NCBI RefSeq assembly: GCF_010726645.1
Contig: NZ_AP022563.1
Coordinates: forward strand, 1,984,001-2,048,000
Origin: Mycolicibacterium duvalii
GTDB taxonomy: Bacteria > Actinomycetota > Actinomycetes > Mycobacteriales > Mycobacteriaceae
DNA: 64,000 nt
Reading direction: 5' to 3'
A program made the translations under genes and the position numbers. Below, piece after piece: positions 8,820 to 17,720 of this stretch. The notes below the pieces were generated by a model. The model had not been told where the DNA came from. It saw nothing but the letters and a program-made list of their open reading frames with translations, and searched no databases. The number at the start of each line of letters is the position of its first letter. The stretch's first letter is position 1.

Positions 8820-9740
8820 GTGAAATTTTCCATCGTGCTTCCCAACTGCATGACCGTCGAAGCGGTCAGTCAACCGTGGGAGGCCGACCTCAGCGGAGCC
8901 GAGATCGCCCGGGTCGCCCGCCTCGCCGACGAGATCGGGTTCAGCACCGCGCTGGTGTCCGAACACTTCTTCTTCCCCACCGAGCACGTCGCGCTCTCCG
9001 GTGAGCATGCGCTGCACGCCACGACGGCCCTCGGCTATTTCGCCGGTGTCACCAGCCGGCTTCGGATCGGATCGCTGGTCAGCATCCTCACCCTGCAACA
9101 TCCCGTCGTCGCGGCCAAGGCCTGGGCAACGCTGGACTGGCTCAGCGGCGGACGTGCCGTCGTCGGGCTCGGGGTCGGATGGCTACGCGAGGAGTTCGAC
9201 GTCCTGGGTGTCGCCTTCGGCAAAAGGGGCAGACTGATGAACGAATACGTCGACGCCATGATCGAGCTGTGGACCGCTGAACGACCCGCCTTCCACGGAC
9301 GCCACGTCGATTTCGAGGATATCGCGTTCGCGCCCAAGCCAGTCCAAACACCTTATCCGCCAATCTGGTTCGGTGGTGACTCACGCGCCGCCATGCAGCG
9401 AGTCGCCCGAATCGGTTCCGGCTGGGCCCCCCTGCAGACTCCCCCCGAGCGGATCCCCAATCGACTGGAGTACATCCGGTCACAACCGACATGGCGCGAC
9501 CGACCGCTGGATGTCTTCTACTCCACGGCCTGGCTCAACATGGGCGATGCCCATGCCGTCCTTGACAATCCGGCGGCCAAGGGCAGTTGGCATGCCGACG
9601 AGGTGCTCGACCAGTGCGGACGATTGGCAGAACTGGGCGTCACCGAGATCTGGGTACCTCCGCCACCGGTACGCGACCTGGAGGAATATCTTGACCACAT
9701 GCGATGGCTCGCCGCCGAGATCATGCGCAAATTGAGCTGA
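8820..9740 (+). CDS. LLM-class F420-dependent oxidoreductase
   Basis: 306 aa bacterial-luciferase-like barrel from GTG at 8820, after GAAGGAGA. Family landmarks are the N-terminal FSIVLPN strand, VSEHFFFP, the LDWLSGGRAVVGLGVGWLREEF segment and PPIWFGGDS. In mycobacteria most of this family use coenzyme F420 rather than FMN to oxidise or reduce carbonyl/alcohol groups. It has a same-length paralogue at 20125 with many identical blocks (TLDWLSGGR, LPN, SGDH/SGEH), so the two clusters probably handle related substrates. Confidence 0.88.
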   Translation: MKFSIVLPNCMTVEAVSQPWEADLSGAEIARVARLADEIGFSTALVSEHFFFPTEHVALSGEHALHATTALGYFAGVTSRLRIGSLVSILTLQHPVVAAKAWATLDWLSGGRAVVGLGVGWLREEFDVLGVAFGKRGRLMNEYVDAMIELWTAERPAFHGRHVDFEDIAFAPKPVQTPYPPIWFGGDSRAAMQRVARIGSGWAPLQTPPERIPNRLEYIRSQPTWRDRPLDVFYSTAWLNMGDAHAVLDNPAAKGSWHADEVLDQCGRLAELGVTEIWVPPPPVRDLEEYLDHMRWLAAEIMRKLS

Positions 9741-9762
9741 GCGGTGCACCTGAGCACTTTAT

Positions 9763-9783
9763 ATATCGTAAGCCTTCCGTTAT
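9763..9783. promoter_or_regulatory. 21-bp operator, copy 4 of 4
   Basis: Left half ATATCGTAAG, central C, right half CTTCCGTTAT. It lies between the LLM gene and the hydratase GTG at 9849, so the hydratase-ligase-TetR run has its own regulated promoter. Confidence 0.8.
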
Positions 9784-9848
9784 AGTTTGTGCCGGCTCCG
9801 CGATTGCGACAGCTGAACTACCGTGACGTGAGAATCGTGGAGGAATCT

Positions 9849-10637
9849 GTGGACAATCCTTTCGGCCCCGAGTTGCTGATCGAGGCACGCGGTCCCGTTC
9901 GGATCGTGACGCTGAACCGTCCCGAGGCGATGAACGCGGCCAACGAGGCTCTGCACGTTGCACTGCAGTCGGTGTGGGGTCATCTCGCCAACGACACCGA
10001 TGCCCGTGCCGTTGTCCTCACCGGCGCCGGCCGCGCGTTCAGCGCCGGGGGCGACTTCAACCACTTCGTCGAACTCTGGGATGACCGACCGGCGCGTCGC
10101 CGTGAAATCGACGGCGCCCGAAGGCTGCTGAATGAGATGGTCGACTTCCCGTTGCCCGTGGTGGCCGCCGTCAACGGCCCCGCTGTCGGGCTGGGGTGCA
10201 ACCTGGCGGTTCTCAGCGACATCGTCTTGATCGGGCAGAGCGCTTACTTCGCCGACCCGCACGTCAGTGTCGGACTCACCGCGGCCGACGGGGGCGCACC
10301 GACCTGGCCGCTGCTGATGGGCCTGCTCCGCGCCAAGGAATATCTGCTGACCAGTGCGCGCATCCCGGCCGAGGAAGCCGTCGCGGCAGGTCTGGCGAAT
10401 CGGGTGGTCGCCGACGCTGATCTTCTCGACGAGGCCGTCGCGGTCGCACAACGCATCGCCGCACTGCCGCCCCAGGCCGTGCAGAGCACCAAGCGCGCCC
10501 TCAACATGCACGTGAAGCGCGCGGTGGCCGGCGTTCTGGAGTACGCGTTGTCCGAAGAGTTCGACTCGTTCGAAACGCCCGAGCACCAAGCACTTGTCAC
10601 CGACTTCCTGGAAAGGGCCAAGGCCAAGGCCAGATGA
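9849..10637 (+). CDS. enoyl-CoA hydratase/isomerase family protein
   Basis: 262 aa crotonase-fold protein. The two oxyanion-hole segments are visible: GRAFSAGGDF early and NGPAVGLGCNLAV in the middle. The usual second catalytic Glu position lies in a DPHVSVGLTAADGG stretch that has Asp rather than the GxxP(E) form, so the exact reaction (hydration, isomerisation or C-C cleavage) is open. GTG at 9849 is chosen because TGGAGGA precedes it by 4-5 nt; a longer frame begins at 9789 inside the promoter. The stop overlaps the ligase start (ATGA). Confidence 0.88.
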   Translation: MDNPFGPELLIEARGPVRIVTLNRPEAMNAANEALHVALQSVWGHLANDTDARAVVLTGAGRAFSAGGDFNHFVELWDDRPARRREIDGARRLLNEMVDFPLPVVAAVNGPAVGLGCNLAVLSDIVLIGQSAYFADPHVSVGLTAADGGAPTWPLLMGLLRAKEYLLTSARIPAEEAVAAGLANRVVADADLLDEAVAVAQRIAALPPQAVQSTKRALNMHVKRAVAGVLEYALSEEFDSFETPEHQALVTDFLERAKAKAR

Positions 10638-12091
10638 CTTGGCTCGAAGGTGTCCTCGCCACACACACCGGCAGCGATCGCTTCGCTGTCATCGATGAAG
10701 CCGCGGCAGTCACCGGCCGCGAGTTCGTCGGCAAGATCGCCACGGCCACGGAGTTTCTGACGGCGCTGAACACCGCTGATGGTCAGCCGGTGCCCGCACT
10801 GCTCACCACCAACGCCGACTCGCTGGCGTTACTGCTCGGCGGCGCGGCTGCCGACAAGCCGCTGGCACCACTGAACCCGAGGCTGACCGCAGCCGAACTG
10901 GACGCTGTCGTGCGCGCGACCGGCTCTCCCGTCCTGGTGACCGAACCCGCGTTCACCCCGGTCGCCGACGAGGTCGCCGCGACCGCCGGAGTGCGGGCGG
11001 TGGCGGTGCCGAGGTTGCCGGTGTCGTCGTCGCAGGTCTCGGCGCATTGCGGGGCCGCCGCGTTTCATCTGCATACCTCCGGCACGACCGGGGCCCCCAA
11101 ACCCGTCCCGTTCACCGATGAGGTGCTGCGCGCACGAACCGAAATACTCTGCGGACTGGTCGGATTCACACCTGACGACCGCTTTGCGACCGGCTCACCA
11201 CTGCATCACATCGGCGGCCTCGGCAACACCCTCGTCGCGGTGGCGGCCGGCGCCGCCGTCCTGGCGACCAGCCGGTTCTCCACCGACTGGTGGCGCGGCC
11301 TGCGACGCCTCGAAGCCACTCATTGCCTGCTGGTCCCCACCATGATCGAGATGTTGCTCGCCGAGAAGCTGTTGGACATGGTGCCGCTGAAAACCCTGAT
11401 CTACGGTGCCGCGCCGATCACGCCGCACACCCTGCAGCGTGTCTTGCGGGTGCTGCCCGACATCGCGCTGGTGAACCTGTTCGGCCAAACCGAAGGCAGT
11501 CCCATCACCTGCCTCGGACCTGACGATCACCGCCGGGCCGCTGCAGGTGACGGCGCGCTGCTGCGCACGGTCGGCCGGCCGGTGCCCGGTCTACGGCTGC
11601 GTATCGACGAGCCGGACGCGGCGGGAGTCGGCGAGGTCCTGGCCGCGGCACCGCACCTGTCGGTGCACGCGGACGACGGCTGGCTGCACACCGGCGACCT
11701 CGGCGCGGTCGACGCCGACGGCTACCTGCATCTGCACGGTCGACGACACGACATGGTGGTCCGCGGCGGCGAGAACGTCTACCCGCTCGAAGTCGAGAAC
11801 GTGCTCGCCGCCCATCCCGGTGTCGGGGCCGTGGGTGTCGTCGGGGTACCGGATGCGCGGCTGGGCGAGACGCTCGCGGCGTTCATCGTGCCCGCCGATC
11901 CGGCGCGGCCACCGGCTCCCGCAGAGCTGGCGACGTTCACCCGGGCGCGGCTGGCCGGGTTCAAGGTTCCGGCCTATTGGTATCCCGTCGATGCGCTGCC
12001 GCTCAATGCCGCCGGTAAGGTGCTCCGCACCGCGCTGCGCGGCCAGCACGTGATGGAGTCGGCGCAGCAGCCATCGTTCGAAGGGCAATGA
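10634..12091 (+). CDS. acyl-CoA synthetase (AMP-forming ligase)
   Basis: 485 aa ANL-superfamily enzyme predicted to activate a carboxylic acid to acyl-AMP, then acyl-CoA. Visible motifs are the P-loop HTSGTTGAPKP, FGQTEG for adenine binding, LHTGDLGAVDADGY, the hinge HGRRHDMVVRGGENVYP, and the C-terminal catalytic Lys in AAGKVLR. It is slightly short for the family (usually 500-550 aa), the shortening lying in the N-terminal domain. It overlaps the hydratase by 4 nt and the TetR gene by 4 nt, so the three are co-translated. It is the likely entry enzyme of cluster A. Confidence 0.92.
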   Translation: MTWLEGVLATHTGSDRFAVIDEAAAVTGREFVGKIATATEFLTALNTADGQPVPALLTTNADSLALLLGGAAADKPLAPLNPRLTAAELDAVVRATGSPVLVTEPAFTPVADEVAATAGVRAVAVPRLPVSSSQVSAHCGAAAFHLHTSGTTGAPKPVPFTDEVLRARTEILCGLVGFTPDDRFATGSPLHHIGGLGNTLVAVAAGAAVLATSRFSTDWWRGLRRLEATHCLLVPTMIEMLLAEKLLDMVPLKTLIYGAAPITPHTLQRVLRVLPDIALVNLFGQTEGSPITCLGPDDHRRAAAGDGALLRTVGRPVPGLRLRIDEPDAAGVGEVLAAAPHLSVHADDGWLHTGDLGAVDADGYLHLHGRRHDMVVRGGENVYPLEVENVLAAHPGVGAVGVVGVPDARLGETLAAFIVPADPARPPAPAELATFTRARLAGFKVPAYWYPVDALPLNAAGKVLRTALRGQHVMESAQQPSFEGQ

Positions 12092-12810
12092 CGATGTCGT
12101 CGAAGAACCCCAAGGCACCGGAGGTATCGCGCCGCCGTGCCCGAAACTCGTTGAGCCACGAGGAGATTCTCGAGGCGGCACTGAAGATGACCGAAGCCGA
12201 CGGGCTGGCGCAGCTGAGCATGCCCGCGTTGGCACGCAACCTCGGCTGCGCCGTCATGAGCATCTACAAGTACTTCCGAAACAAAGATGCGTTGCTCGAC
12301 GCACTCGCACACCGGGTGATGCGCGACCTGCACCGGCGGCTGCCGCCGGCCGGCGACGGCGATTGGGATGTCGAGTTGGTCGCTTACTTCACCGCCTACC
12401 GCGACCTGATGGAGGACACCCCCGCGTATCGGGAGGTCGTGCTGTACGCATCCACGTCGGTCGTGCGGGCGGCGCTGACCCCGGCTCAGTGGCGACGCCT
12501 GGACACCGGCATCGGACTCCTGCACCGCGCCGGGTTACCGCTCTCCGACGCCGTGCGGGTCTACAACGTCTGCTACAACTTCACCCGCGCTTACGTGGCC
12601 TACGAACACACTGTGCGCGCCGCCGCCTCGAACCGGCCGGACACCGAAGGCGCAGCTGAGGATCCGCTCGATGGCGCCGAGTATCCGCTGCTCGCCGCCC
12701 TGCCCGATCCGACCGCCGCGATCGACATCAACGAGGACGGCTTCCGGCTCAGCCTCGAACTGCTCACCGCGGGAATCTCACGAACCTTCGGTATTCCGCT
12801 GACGGCGTGA
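12088..12810 (+). CDS. TetR-family regulator, candidate reader of the 21-bp operator
   Basis: 240 aa. The N-terminal TetR helix-turn-helix is clear (LSHEEILEAALKMTEADG, MPALARNLGCAVMSIYKYFRNKDALLDAL). The C-terminal domain is long and divergent, including a CYNFTRAYVAYEH helix. It overlaps the ligase by ATGA, so it is made from the operon that starts at operator copy 4. This suggests a self-controlled repressor released by a CoA ester or acid of the pathway (inference). It is the only regulator inside cluster A. Confidence 0.88.
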   Translation: MTMSSKNPKAPEVSRRRARNSLSHEEILEAALKMTEADGLAQLSMPALARNLGCAVMSIYKYFRNKDALLDALAHRVMRDLHRRLPPAGDGDWDVELVAYFTAYRDLMEDTPAYREVVLYASTSVVRAALTPAQWRRLDTGIGLLHRAGLPLSDAVRVYNVCYNFTRAYVAYEHTVRAAASNRPDTEGAAEDPLDGAEYPLLAALPDPTAAIDINEDGFRLSLELLTAGISRTFGIPLTA

Positions 12811-12861
12811 GTCAGACGGATCTCGACCGCATCGTCTCCCCGCTCTGGAAGAATCCGACAG

Positions 12862-13659
12862 ATGGACTACGGCATCGTCGGCCGCACCGCCCTTGTTGTC
12901 GGCGGCAGCAAAGGAATCGGGTTTGAGGCGGCAAAAATGCTCGCGGCTGAAGGATGCCGGGTGGCAATCGTGGCCCGCACGCAGCGTCACATCGATAATG
13001 CGGTCGCCGCCATCACCGACGCCGGGGGCGAAGCGGTCGGCGTGTCGGCGGACATGAGCACACAGGACGGCATCGAGTCAGCGGTGTCCACCGTACGAGA
13101 CCGTCTCGCACCACCGTCAATTGTCATCACACAAGCCGACTTTCACGTCCGGGGGTTCTTCGCCGAGGTCACCCGGGCCGAGGATTACGTCGACTCCTAC
13201 CGCACTTACACACTGAGCCAGGTCCACATGTTGCATGCGGTGCTGCCCGCCATGCGCGACGACGGATGGGGCCGATACGTCCACATCGGCTCGGCGACCG
13301 CCAAGGAGCCGCAGAACAAGCCCCCGCACACCGTCGCCAATGCGACCCGACCGTCGACCGTGGGGCTGCTCAAGAGCGTCGCCGACGAGTACGCGCAGTT
13401 CGGCATCACCATCAACACCGTTGCCCCGGGCTGGATCGCCACCAAGACCACCAACTGGTATCTGTCCACCCACGAAGGCCTGACCGATGACGACGCGCGC
13501 CGGAGATGGATGATGGACCACGCGGGAGTCCCCGCCGCCCGGCTCGGCGAGCCCTCAGAGATCGCGTCGACGATCGTCTATCTCTGCTCCCAGCAGGCCG
13601 GGTACCTGACCGGGCACTACATCGCTGTCGACGGTGGCCACCACCGGGCCGCATTCTGA
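12862..13659 (+). CDS. atypical SDR lacking the YxxxK catalytic pair
   Basis: 265 aa. The Rossmann part is normal (VGGSKGIG at residues 13-20; late PGWIATKT and ITINTVAPG). S144 is present, but the positions 13 and 17 residues later, normally Tyr and Lys, are T157 and A161; shifting by two gives A159 and R163. The NNAG motif is replaced by TQADFHV. The fold should bind NAD(P) but classical SDR chemistry is unlikely; it may be a divergent isomerase, dehydratase or structural subunit. It lies 51 bp after TetR and ends cluster A. Confidence 0.8.
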   Translation: MDYGIVGRTALVVGGSKGIGFEAAKMLAAEGCRVAIVARTQRHIDNAVAAITDAGGEAVGVSADMSTQDGIESAVSTVRDRLAPPSIVITQADFHVRGFFAEVTRAEDYVDSYRTYTLSQVHMLHAVLPAMRDDGWGRYVHIGSATAKEPQNKPPHTVANATRPSTVGLLKSVADEYAQFGITINTVAPGWIATKTTNWYLSTHEGLTDDDARRRWMMDHAGVPAARLGEPSEIASTIVYLCSQQAGYLTGHYIAVDGGHHRAAF

Positions 13660-13682
13660 CATTCGGCAACTTGTAGGACACG

Positions 13683-13710
13683 CCGCAAACCGTTGCTGGG
13701 GTGCGGTTTT
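13683..13710. terminator. weak stem-loop with T-run between convergent genes
   Basis: CCGCA at 13683-13687 can pair with TGCGG at 13702-13706, followed by TTTT. The stem is only 5 bp and the gap is 63 bp between convergent stops, so this is only a candidate terminator. Confidence 0.3.
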
Positions 13711-13722
13711 CGCCGCCGTGAT

Positions 13723-14649
13723 TCAGTTCGGCCCGACGAGTTGCTCGTAGATGTCAGGCAGGACGGCGCGGGCCTCCGGCAAAACGAAGAAGTACGGCCA
13801 GCCGTGAATGCCGCCGTTACGCAAGTCAAAAGTGACGTCAGCGCCGCCTGGGATCGCACGTTCACGGACAAGCAGCACGTCGGCAGCGAGCATGTCCAAC
13901 GATCCCGTGTAGACCGCTGTCGGCGGGAGCCCTTCCAATGATCCGTACAACGGGCTCGCCAACGGGTCAGTGGGGTCGAGATCGCCGGCCCAAAGCCGGC
14001 CGGCGGCTCGCAGACCCGCGGAGCTCAATATCGGATCATCGATCGACGCGATGTCCGGATTGGTCATCGATACGTCGAGCCACGGCGAAATGAGCACCAT
14101 CCGCCCTGGCGTGGCATCGCCGCGGCGGATCAGCTCCTGTATTGCCGCGAAGGCCAAGCCGCCGCCGGCAGAGTCGCCGATCACGCTGATGTTTTCCGCC
14201 CCGTGCTGCTCGGCCAGCGACGTGAGAAGGTCAGCGCACTGCGGAACTGCAGTGCCTGCGGTGCCCTCGGGAACCAGCGGGTAGAGCGGTACCACCACCG
14301 TGGCCGCGGTATTTCGGGCGATGCCGGCATACACGGGCCAGTGCATGATGGCGGGCCCCAGAGCATACCCACCGCCGTGGATGGCGACGACGTACCTTCC
14401 AGACGGTCTCGGCGGGCAGAGCGTACATACCGGCCAGCCGTCGAACTCGCTGTGCTCGACACGAAGTCCGCGCGTCGCGTACCACGGTGGATTGTCCTGC
14501 ACCACCAACGGGAACAGTGTCGACAAAATGTCAACGCCCAGAACGTTTCCGACCGCGCGCAGCACCCGCAGCGCCACCACCGCGACCTTGGTGGACAGCG
14601 ACGTTCGACCCGTGAACACCGGCCGTCTCACTTCGTCGTCGATCGTCAT
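13723..14649 (-). CDS. alpha/beta-hydrolase, HSL-type esterase/lipase
   Basis: 308 aa. The oxyanion motif HGGGY, nucleophile elbow GDSAGGG, acid in GSLDMLAADV and histidine in NGGIHGWPYF make a complete hormone-sensitive-lipase-type triad. It should hydrolyse a carboxylic ester of a moderately hydrophobic substrate; an N-terminal helix (VAVVALRVLRAVGNVLG) resembles lipase cap segments. The ATG at 14649 overlaps the SDR stop by one base (TGATG), making it the last gene of the minus-strand operon. A longer reading frame upstream lies inside the SDR and is not used. Confidence 0.9.
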   Translation of the reverse strand: MTIDDEVRRPVFTGRTSLSTKVAVVALRVLRAVGNVLGVDILSTLFPLVVQDNPPWYATRGLRVEHSEFDGWPVCTLCPPRPSGRYVVAIHGGGYALGPAIMHWPVYAGIARNTAATVVVPLYPLVPEGTAGTAVPQCADLLTSLAEQHGAENISVIGDSAGGGLAFAAIQELIRRGDATPGRMVLISPWLDVSMTNPDIASIDDPILSSAGLRAAGRLWAGDLDPTDPLASPLYGSLEGLPPTAVYTGSLDMLAADVLLVRERAIPGGADVTFDLRNGGIHGWPYFFVLPEARAVLPDIYEQLVGPN

Positions 14650-15512
14650 CACCCGAGCTCGTCCAGCCAACGGGTCAACGGCCGGTCGGCCGCACCGACC
14701 GGAGGAATTCTGATCGCGCCGCCGAGCCACGCCGTCGGGTCGGCGTCGACCGGTACCGCTTCGGCGACGCCAACGGCGACCTGGCTGACCGCGCCCGCAC
14801 CGACTTCGAAGGCCATACCGGTGACGGTGGTGCTCTCATGTGCCAGCCACAGCACCACCGGTGAGACGTCCGACGCCGGTGCGAGTCGCTCGATCGCGTC
14901 CTGCAATGCCGGCGCGCCTTCGGTCCGTGCGTGCGCCAGCCGTGACGCCGCGAACGGTGCCACCGCATTGACGGTGATCCCGTGACGGGCGCCTTCCAGA
15001 GCCAGCGACTGGGTCATGCCGTGCAACGCGCCCTTGGCCGTGGTGTACGGCAGCGCGCGGGTGAGGCCGAAGTATCCGGCGGCCGACGTGGTGGTCACGA
15101 TCCGCCCGAACCGCTGCTCGAGAAAATGCGGCCACGCCGCCGAACACACCGCCCAGGTGCCCAGCACGTGCACCCGGAAGAACTCGGTCAACAACTCCGG
15201 GGTCACCTCACGCAGCGGCGTGATCCGGTCGATGCCGGCATTGGCCACCACGGCGTCGATCCGTCCGAACCTCGCAATCCCTTGCGCAACAGCATCACTG
15301 GCGACATCGGGGTCAGCGGCATCGCCGCGGTGCGCGATCGCCGAGCCACCCGCGGCCAGGATCTCACCGGTGACCGCGTCAGCGGTGTCGTCGACGTCGT
15401 TGACGACGACGCCGGCGCCATGCTCGGCGAATGCCAGTGCGTGAGCCCGCCCCACGCCGCGGCCGGCACCGGTGATCAGGACCGTGCGGCCGGTGAACGA
15501 CAGTGGGTTCAC
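14649..15512 (-). CDS. SDR family oxidoreductase with C-terminal extension
   Basis: 287 aa from GTG at 15512, overlapping the LLM stop (GTGA). Cofactor motif TGAGRGVG, NAGID, TTSAAGYFGLTRALPYTTAK with the catalytic Ser and YxxxK. After VTGMAFEVGAGAVSQVAV there is an extra tail of about 45 residues (AEAVPVDADPTAWLGGAIR...). This layout resembles the dehydrogenase part of peroxisomal multifunctional enzyme type 2-like SDRs, which act on 3-hydroxyacyl-CoA. That assignment is by resemblance only. Confidence 0.85.
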   Translation of the reverse strand: MNPLSFTGRTVLITGAGRGVGRAHALAFAEHGAGVVVNDVDDTADAVTGEILAAGGSAIAHRGDAADPDVASDAVAQGIARFGRIDAVVANAGIDRITPLREVTPELLTEFFRVHVLGTWAVCSAAWPHFLEQRFGRIVTTTSAAGYFGLTRALPYTTAKGALHGMTQSLALEGARHGITVNAVAPFAASRLAHARTEGAPALQDAIERLAPASDVSPVVLWLAHESTTVTGMAFEVGAGAVSQVAVGVAEAVPVDADPTAWLGGAIRIPPVGAADRPLTRWLDELG

Positions 15513-16417
15513 AGCTCCACCGTCGGGGCCACCAGCTCGTCTCCGAGCCGGGCGACTTCGTCGCGCATGTCGGCGACGCTGCGTGAGCGGATTGCGACCG
15601 TCAGCCGGTGGACACCGAAATCCGCGTACACTTTCGCCTCCTCGGCGGTGCGGGCGCCGCCGGCCGTGAACTCCATCTTGTCGGGATCGCGGCCCGCCAG
15701 CGCGGTTTCGGCGCGCACCCGGCCCAGCAGCCGCGGCAGCTCGACCAGTGGGTCCTGGCCGGGGAAGACGAACGGAAAGTAGCCGTCCCCCCGAGTGGCC
15801 GCACGGCGGATCGCGGCGTCCGACGCCCCGCCGATCAGCAGCGGAACCGAACGGCGCACCGGCCAGGGCCGGCACTCGACCTCGTCGAATCGGACGTAGT
15901 CGCCGTCGAACGAGGCCGTGTCCTCGCGCCACAGCAGCCGCAGCGCGTCGATGTACTCGTCCATTCGGCGGCCGCGGTCCCCGAAGTTCATCCCGACCGC
16001 CTGATACTCCTCGGGTAACTCGCCGACACCGATCCCGAGCATCAGCCGTCCGCCGGACAGGTGGTTCAGCGTCGCAACGGATTTCGCGAGTACCACCGGC
16101 TGGTGTTCAGGCAGGATCAGCACGCCGGTGCCGAACCGCAGGCGCGTCGTGTGCGCCGCGACGTAGGCGAACCAGATCAGCGGGTCGGGGATGCCGCCGC
16201 GCCGGCCCAGCCGAGCCATGCTGCCGTCGGTCGAGCCCCGGTACGGTGTCGCGTCGGGACTTTTCGGCATGATGACATGCTCTGGCGCCCAGAGTGATTC
16301 GAACCCGGCGTGTTCGGCGGCCTGGGCCAGTGCGATCGCGCTGTCCGGGTCCGGAAAGCCGGTGCTGGCAAAGACGATTCCCCACTTCACTGAAGGCACT
16401 CCCATTCGGATACTCAT
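15509..16417 (-). CDS. LLM-class F420-dependent oxidoreductase
   Basis: 302 aa. Landmarks are WGIVFASTGFPDP, LWAPEHVIMP, TTRLRFGTGVLILPEHQPVVLAKSVA and the GGRLMLGIGVGELPEEYQA loop, followed by VPLLIGGASDAA. It belongs to the TIGR03619-like mycobacterial branch, more distant from the 8820/20125 pair. The ATG at 16417 overlaps the upstream SDR stop (ATGA) and its own stop overlaps the next SDR, so the expression of these genes is tightly coupled. Expected to act on a carbonyl or alcohol with F420. Confidence 0.88.
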   Translation of the reverse strand: MSIRMGVPSVKWGIVFASTGFPDPDSAIALAQAAEHAGFESLWAPEHVIMPKSPDATPYRGSTDGSMARLGRRGGIPDPLIWFAYVAAHTTRLRFGTGVLILPEHQPVVLAKSVATLNHLSGGRLMLGIGVGELPEEYQAVGMNFGDRGRRMDEYIDALRLLWREDTASFDGDYVRFDEVECRPWPVRRSVPLLIGGASDAAIRRAATRGDGYFPFVFPGQDPLVELPRLLGRVRAETALAGRDPDKMEFTAGGARTAEEAKVYADFGVHRLTVAIRSRSVADMRDEVARLGDELVAPTVEL

Positions 16418-17166
16418 CGCAAGTAGTCATAGCCGCCATCGATCATCATGGTGGTGCCGGTGATGTAGCCGGAATCCGGGCCGGCCAGGAAAACGACAGC
16501 GCGGCCGATGTCGCCCTCGGCATCACCAAGCCGTCCGAGTGGCACCTGACTGACGAGTTGTTCGCCGGCCCCCGGCAGGTCACCCATCCAGCTGTCCATG
16601 CCGGGTGAGGACGCCAGCGGGCAGATGACGTTGACCCGGATGCCGTAGCGGCCCCACTCGGCCGCGGCGACCCGGCTCATCGTCCGCAACGCCTCCTTCA
16701 CCGCCGCATAGGCACCCATCGCCGGCCGCGCCGTCAGCCCGCTTCCGGAACCGACGTTGACGACGCTGCCGCGGGTGGCCCGCAGGTCCTCGAAACAGGC
16801 CTGCATCATCCGCAGCGATCCGACCGCGCCGGACTGCCACACCGCGTCGAGGTCGTCCTCAGTGAGCTTGCGCAGCGACGAATAGTGCGTCTGCTGAGCG
16901 GCATTGACCAGGCAGCTGATCGGGCCCAGCTGCGCGCGGGCGGCCGCAACGCAGGCGTCGACGTCGGAGCGTCGGGCAACATCGGCCGCGACAGCGATCG
17001 CCTGGCCGCCGCGCTCGGCGATTTCGGCAGCGACCGCCTGGCATTTGGTCGCGGTACGGCCGACCACCGCGACCCGGGCGCCCTCGGCCGCCAGCGCGAG
17101 CGCGATGCCCCGCCCGACACCTTGCCCAGCGCCGGTGACCAGCGCGACGGTTCCGTCGAGTATCAC
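16414..17166 (-). CDS. short-chain dehydrogenase/reductase (SDR)
   Basis: 250 aa from GTG at 17166, overlapping the SnoaL stop (GTGA). TGAGQGVG cofactor loop; NAAQQ at the NNAG position; VGSGSGLTARPAMGAYAAVKEAL provides Ser, Tyr and Lys; the C-terminal GTTMMIDGGYDYLR is typical. R40 (VVGRTATK) suggests NADP(H) preference. It lies in the middle of a five-gene overlapping operon with SnoaL, LLM, SDR and esterase. Confidence 0.88.
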   Translation of the reverse strand: MILDGTVALVTGAGQGVGRGIALALAAEGARVAVVGRTATKCQAVAAEIAERGGQAIAVAADVARRSDVDACVAAARAQLGPISCLVNAAQQTHYSSLRKLTEDDLDAVWQSGAVGSLRMMQACFEDLRATRGSVVNVGSGSGLTARPAMGAYAAVKEALRTMSRVAAAEWGRYGIRVNVICPLASSPGMDSWMGDLPGAGEQLVSQVPLGRLGDAEGDIGRAVVFLAGPDSGYITGTTMMIDGGYDYLR

Positions 17167-17669
17167 GCGGGCCGCCGATACACCGGGTCGGTGCTGTCGC
17201 GCCGCGGCAGGTATTCGCCGAACGTGGCGAGGCGCTCGCGGTCGGCGTCCCAGGCGTGGGTCCACTCGATCGCGGTGACCCGGTTCATGATTCGCCATTG
17301 TCCGTCGCGGCGGCCGAAGGTGTCGATGTAGCGGAATCCGGCGACATAGTTCCACCGGATGTCGCCGGGTGGCTCACCGGAGTGATAGGCCACCGCATAG
17401 GTTTCGGCGTGCGCGGTATCGCCGTCGAGGTCGATCAGGATGTTGCCGAGCTGGTGCATGGTCATGGTGTGTCGTCGCAGCAACGCCGTCACCCACGCCA
17501 CGTACTCGTCACGCGTACCCGTGAACGGGCCGTGCCGGTCGGTAGCCTCCGGCCAGTAACAGTCGCGCAGCAGCTCGATGTCGAGCCGGTCGATGGCGCG
17601 GCAGTAGCTGTGCAGGACGCGGCGGATCGCGCGCTCGTCGAGCAGCTCATCGAGTTCATCGTCGGCCAC
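17163..17669 (-). CDS. SnoaL-like (NTF2 fold) protein
   Basis: 168 aa. The pattern is that of the large SnoaL_4-type group often next to aromatic-ring or steroid oxygenases: an N-terminal RAIRRVLHSYCRAIDRLD helix, DCYWPEATDRHGPFTG, TMTMHQLGNILIDLDGDTAHAETY and a C-terminal DGQWRIMNRVTAIEW strand. These are dehydratases, isomerases or binders. The stop overlaps the SDR GTG. It is the first structural gene after the TetR gene, 51 bp away. Confidence 0.8.
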   Translation of the reverse strand: MADDELDELLDERAIRRVLHSYCRAIDRLDIELLRDCYWPEATDRHGPFTGTRDEYVAWVTALLRRHTMTMHQLGNILIDLDGDTAHAETYAVAYHSGEPPGDIRWNYVAGFRYIDTFGRRDGQWRIMNRVTAIEWTHAWDADRERLATFGEYLPRRDSTDPVYRRPA

Positions 17670-17720
17670 GGCTTCAACAAAGCCATTTGTGACACCCTGA
17701 TGTCAAGTTTATGGCCGGGC

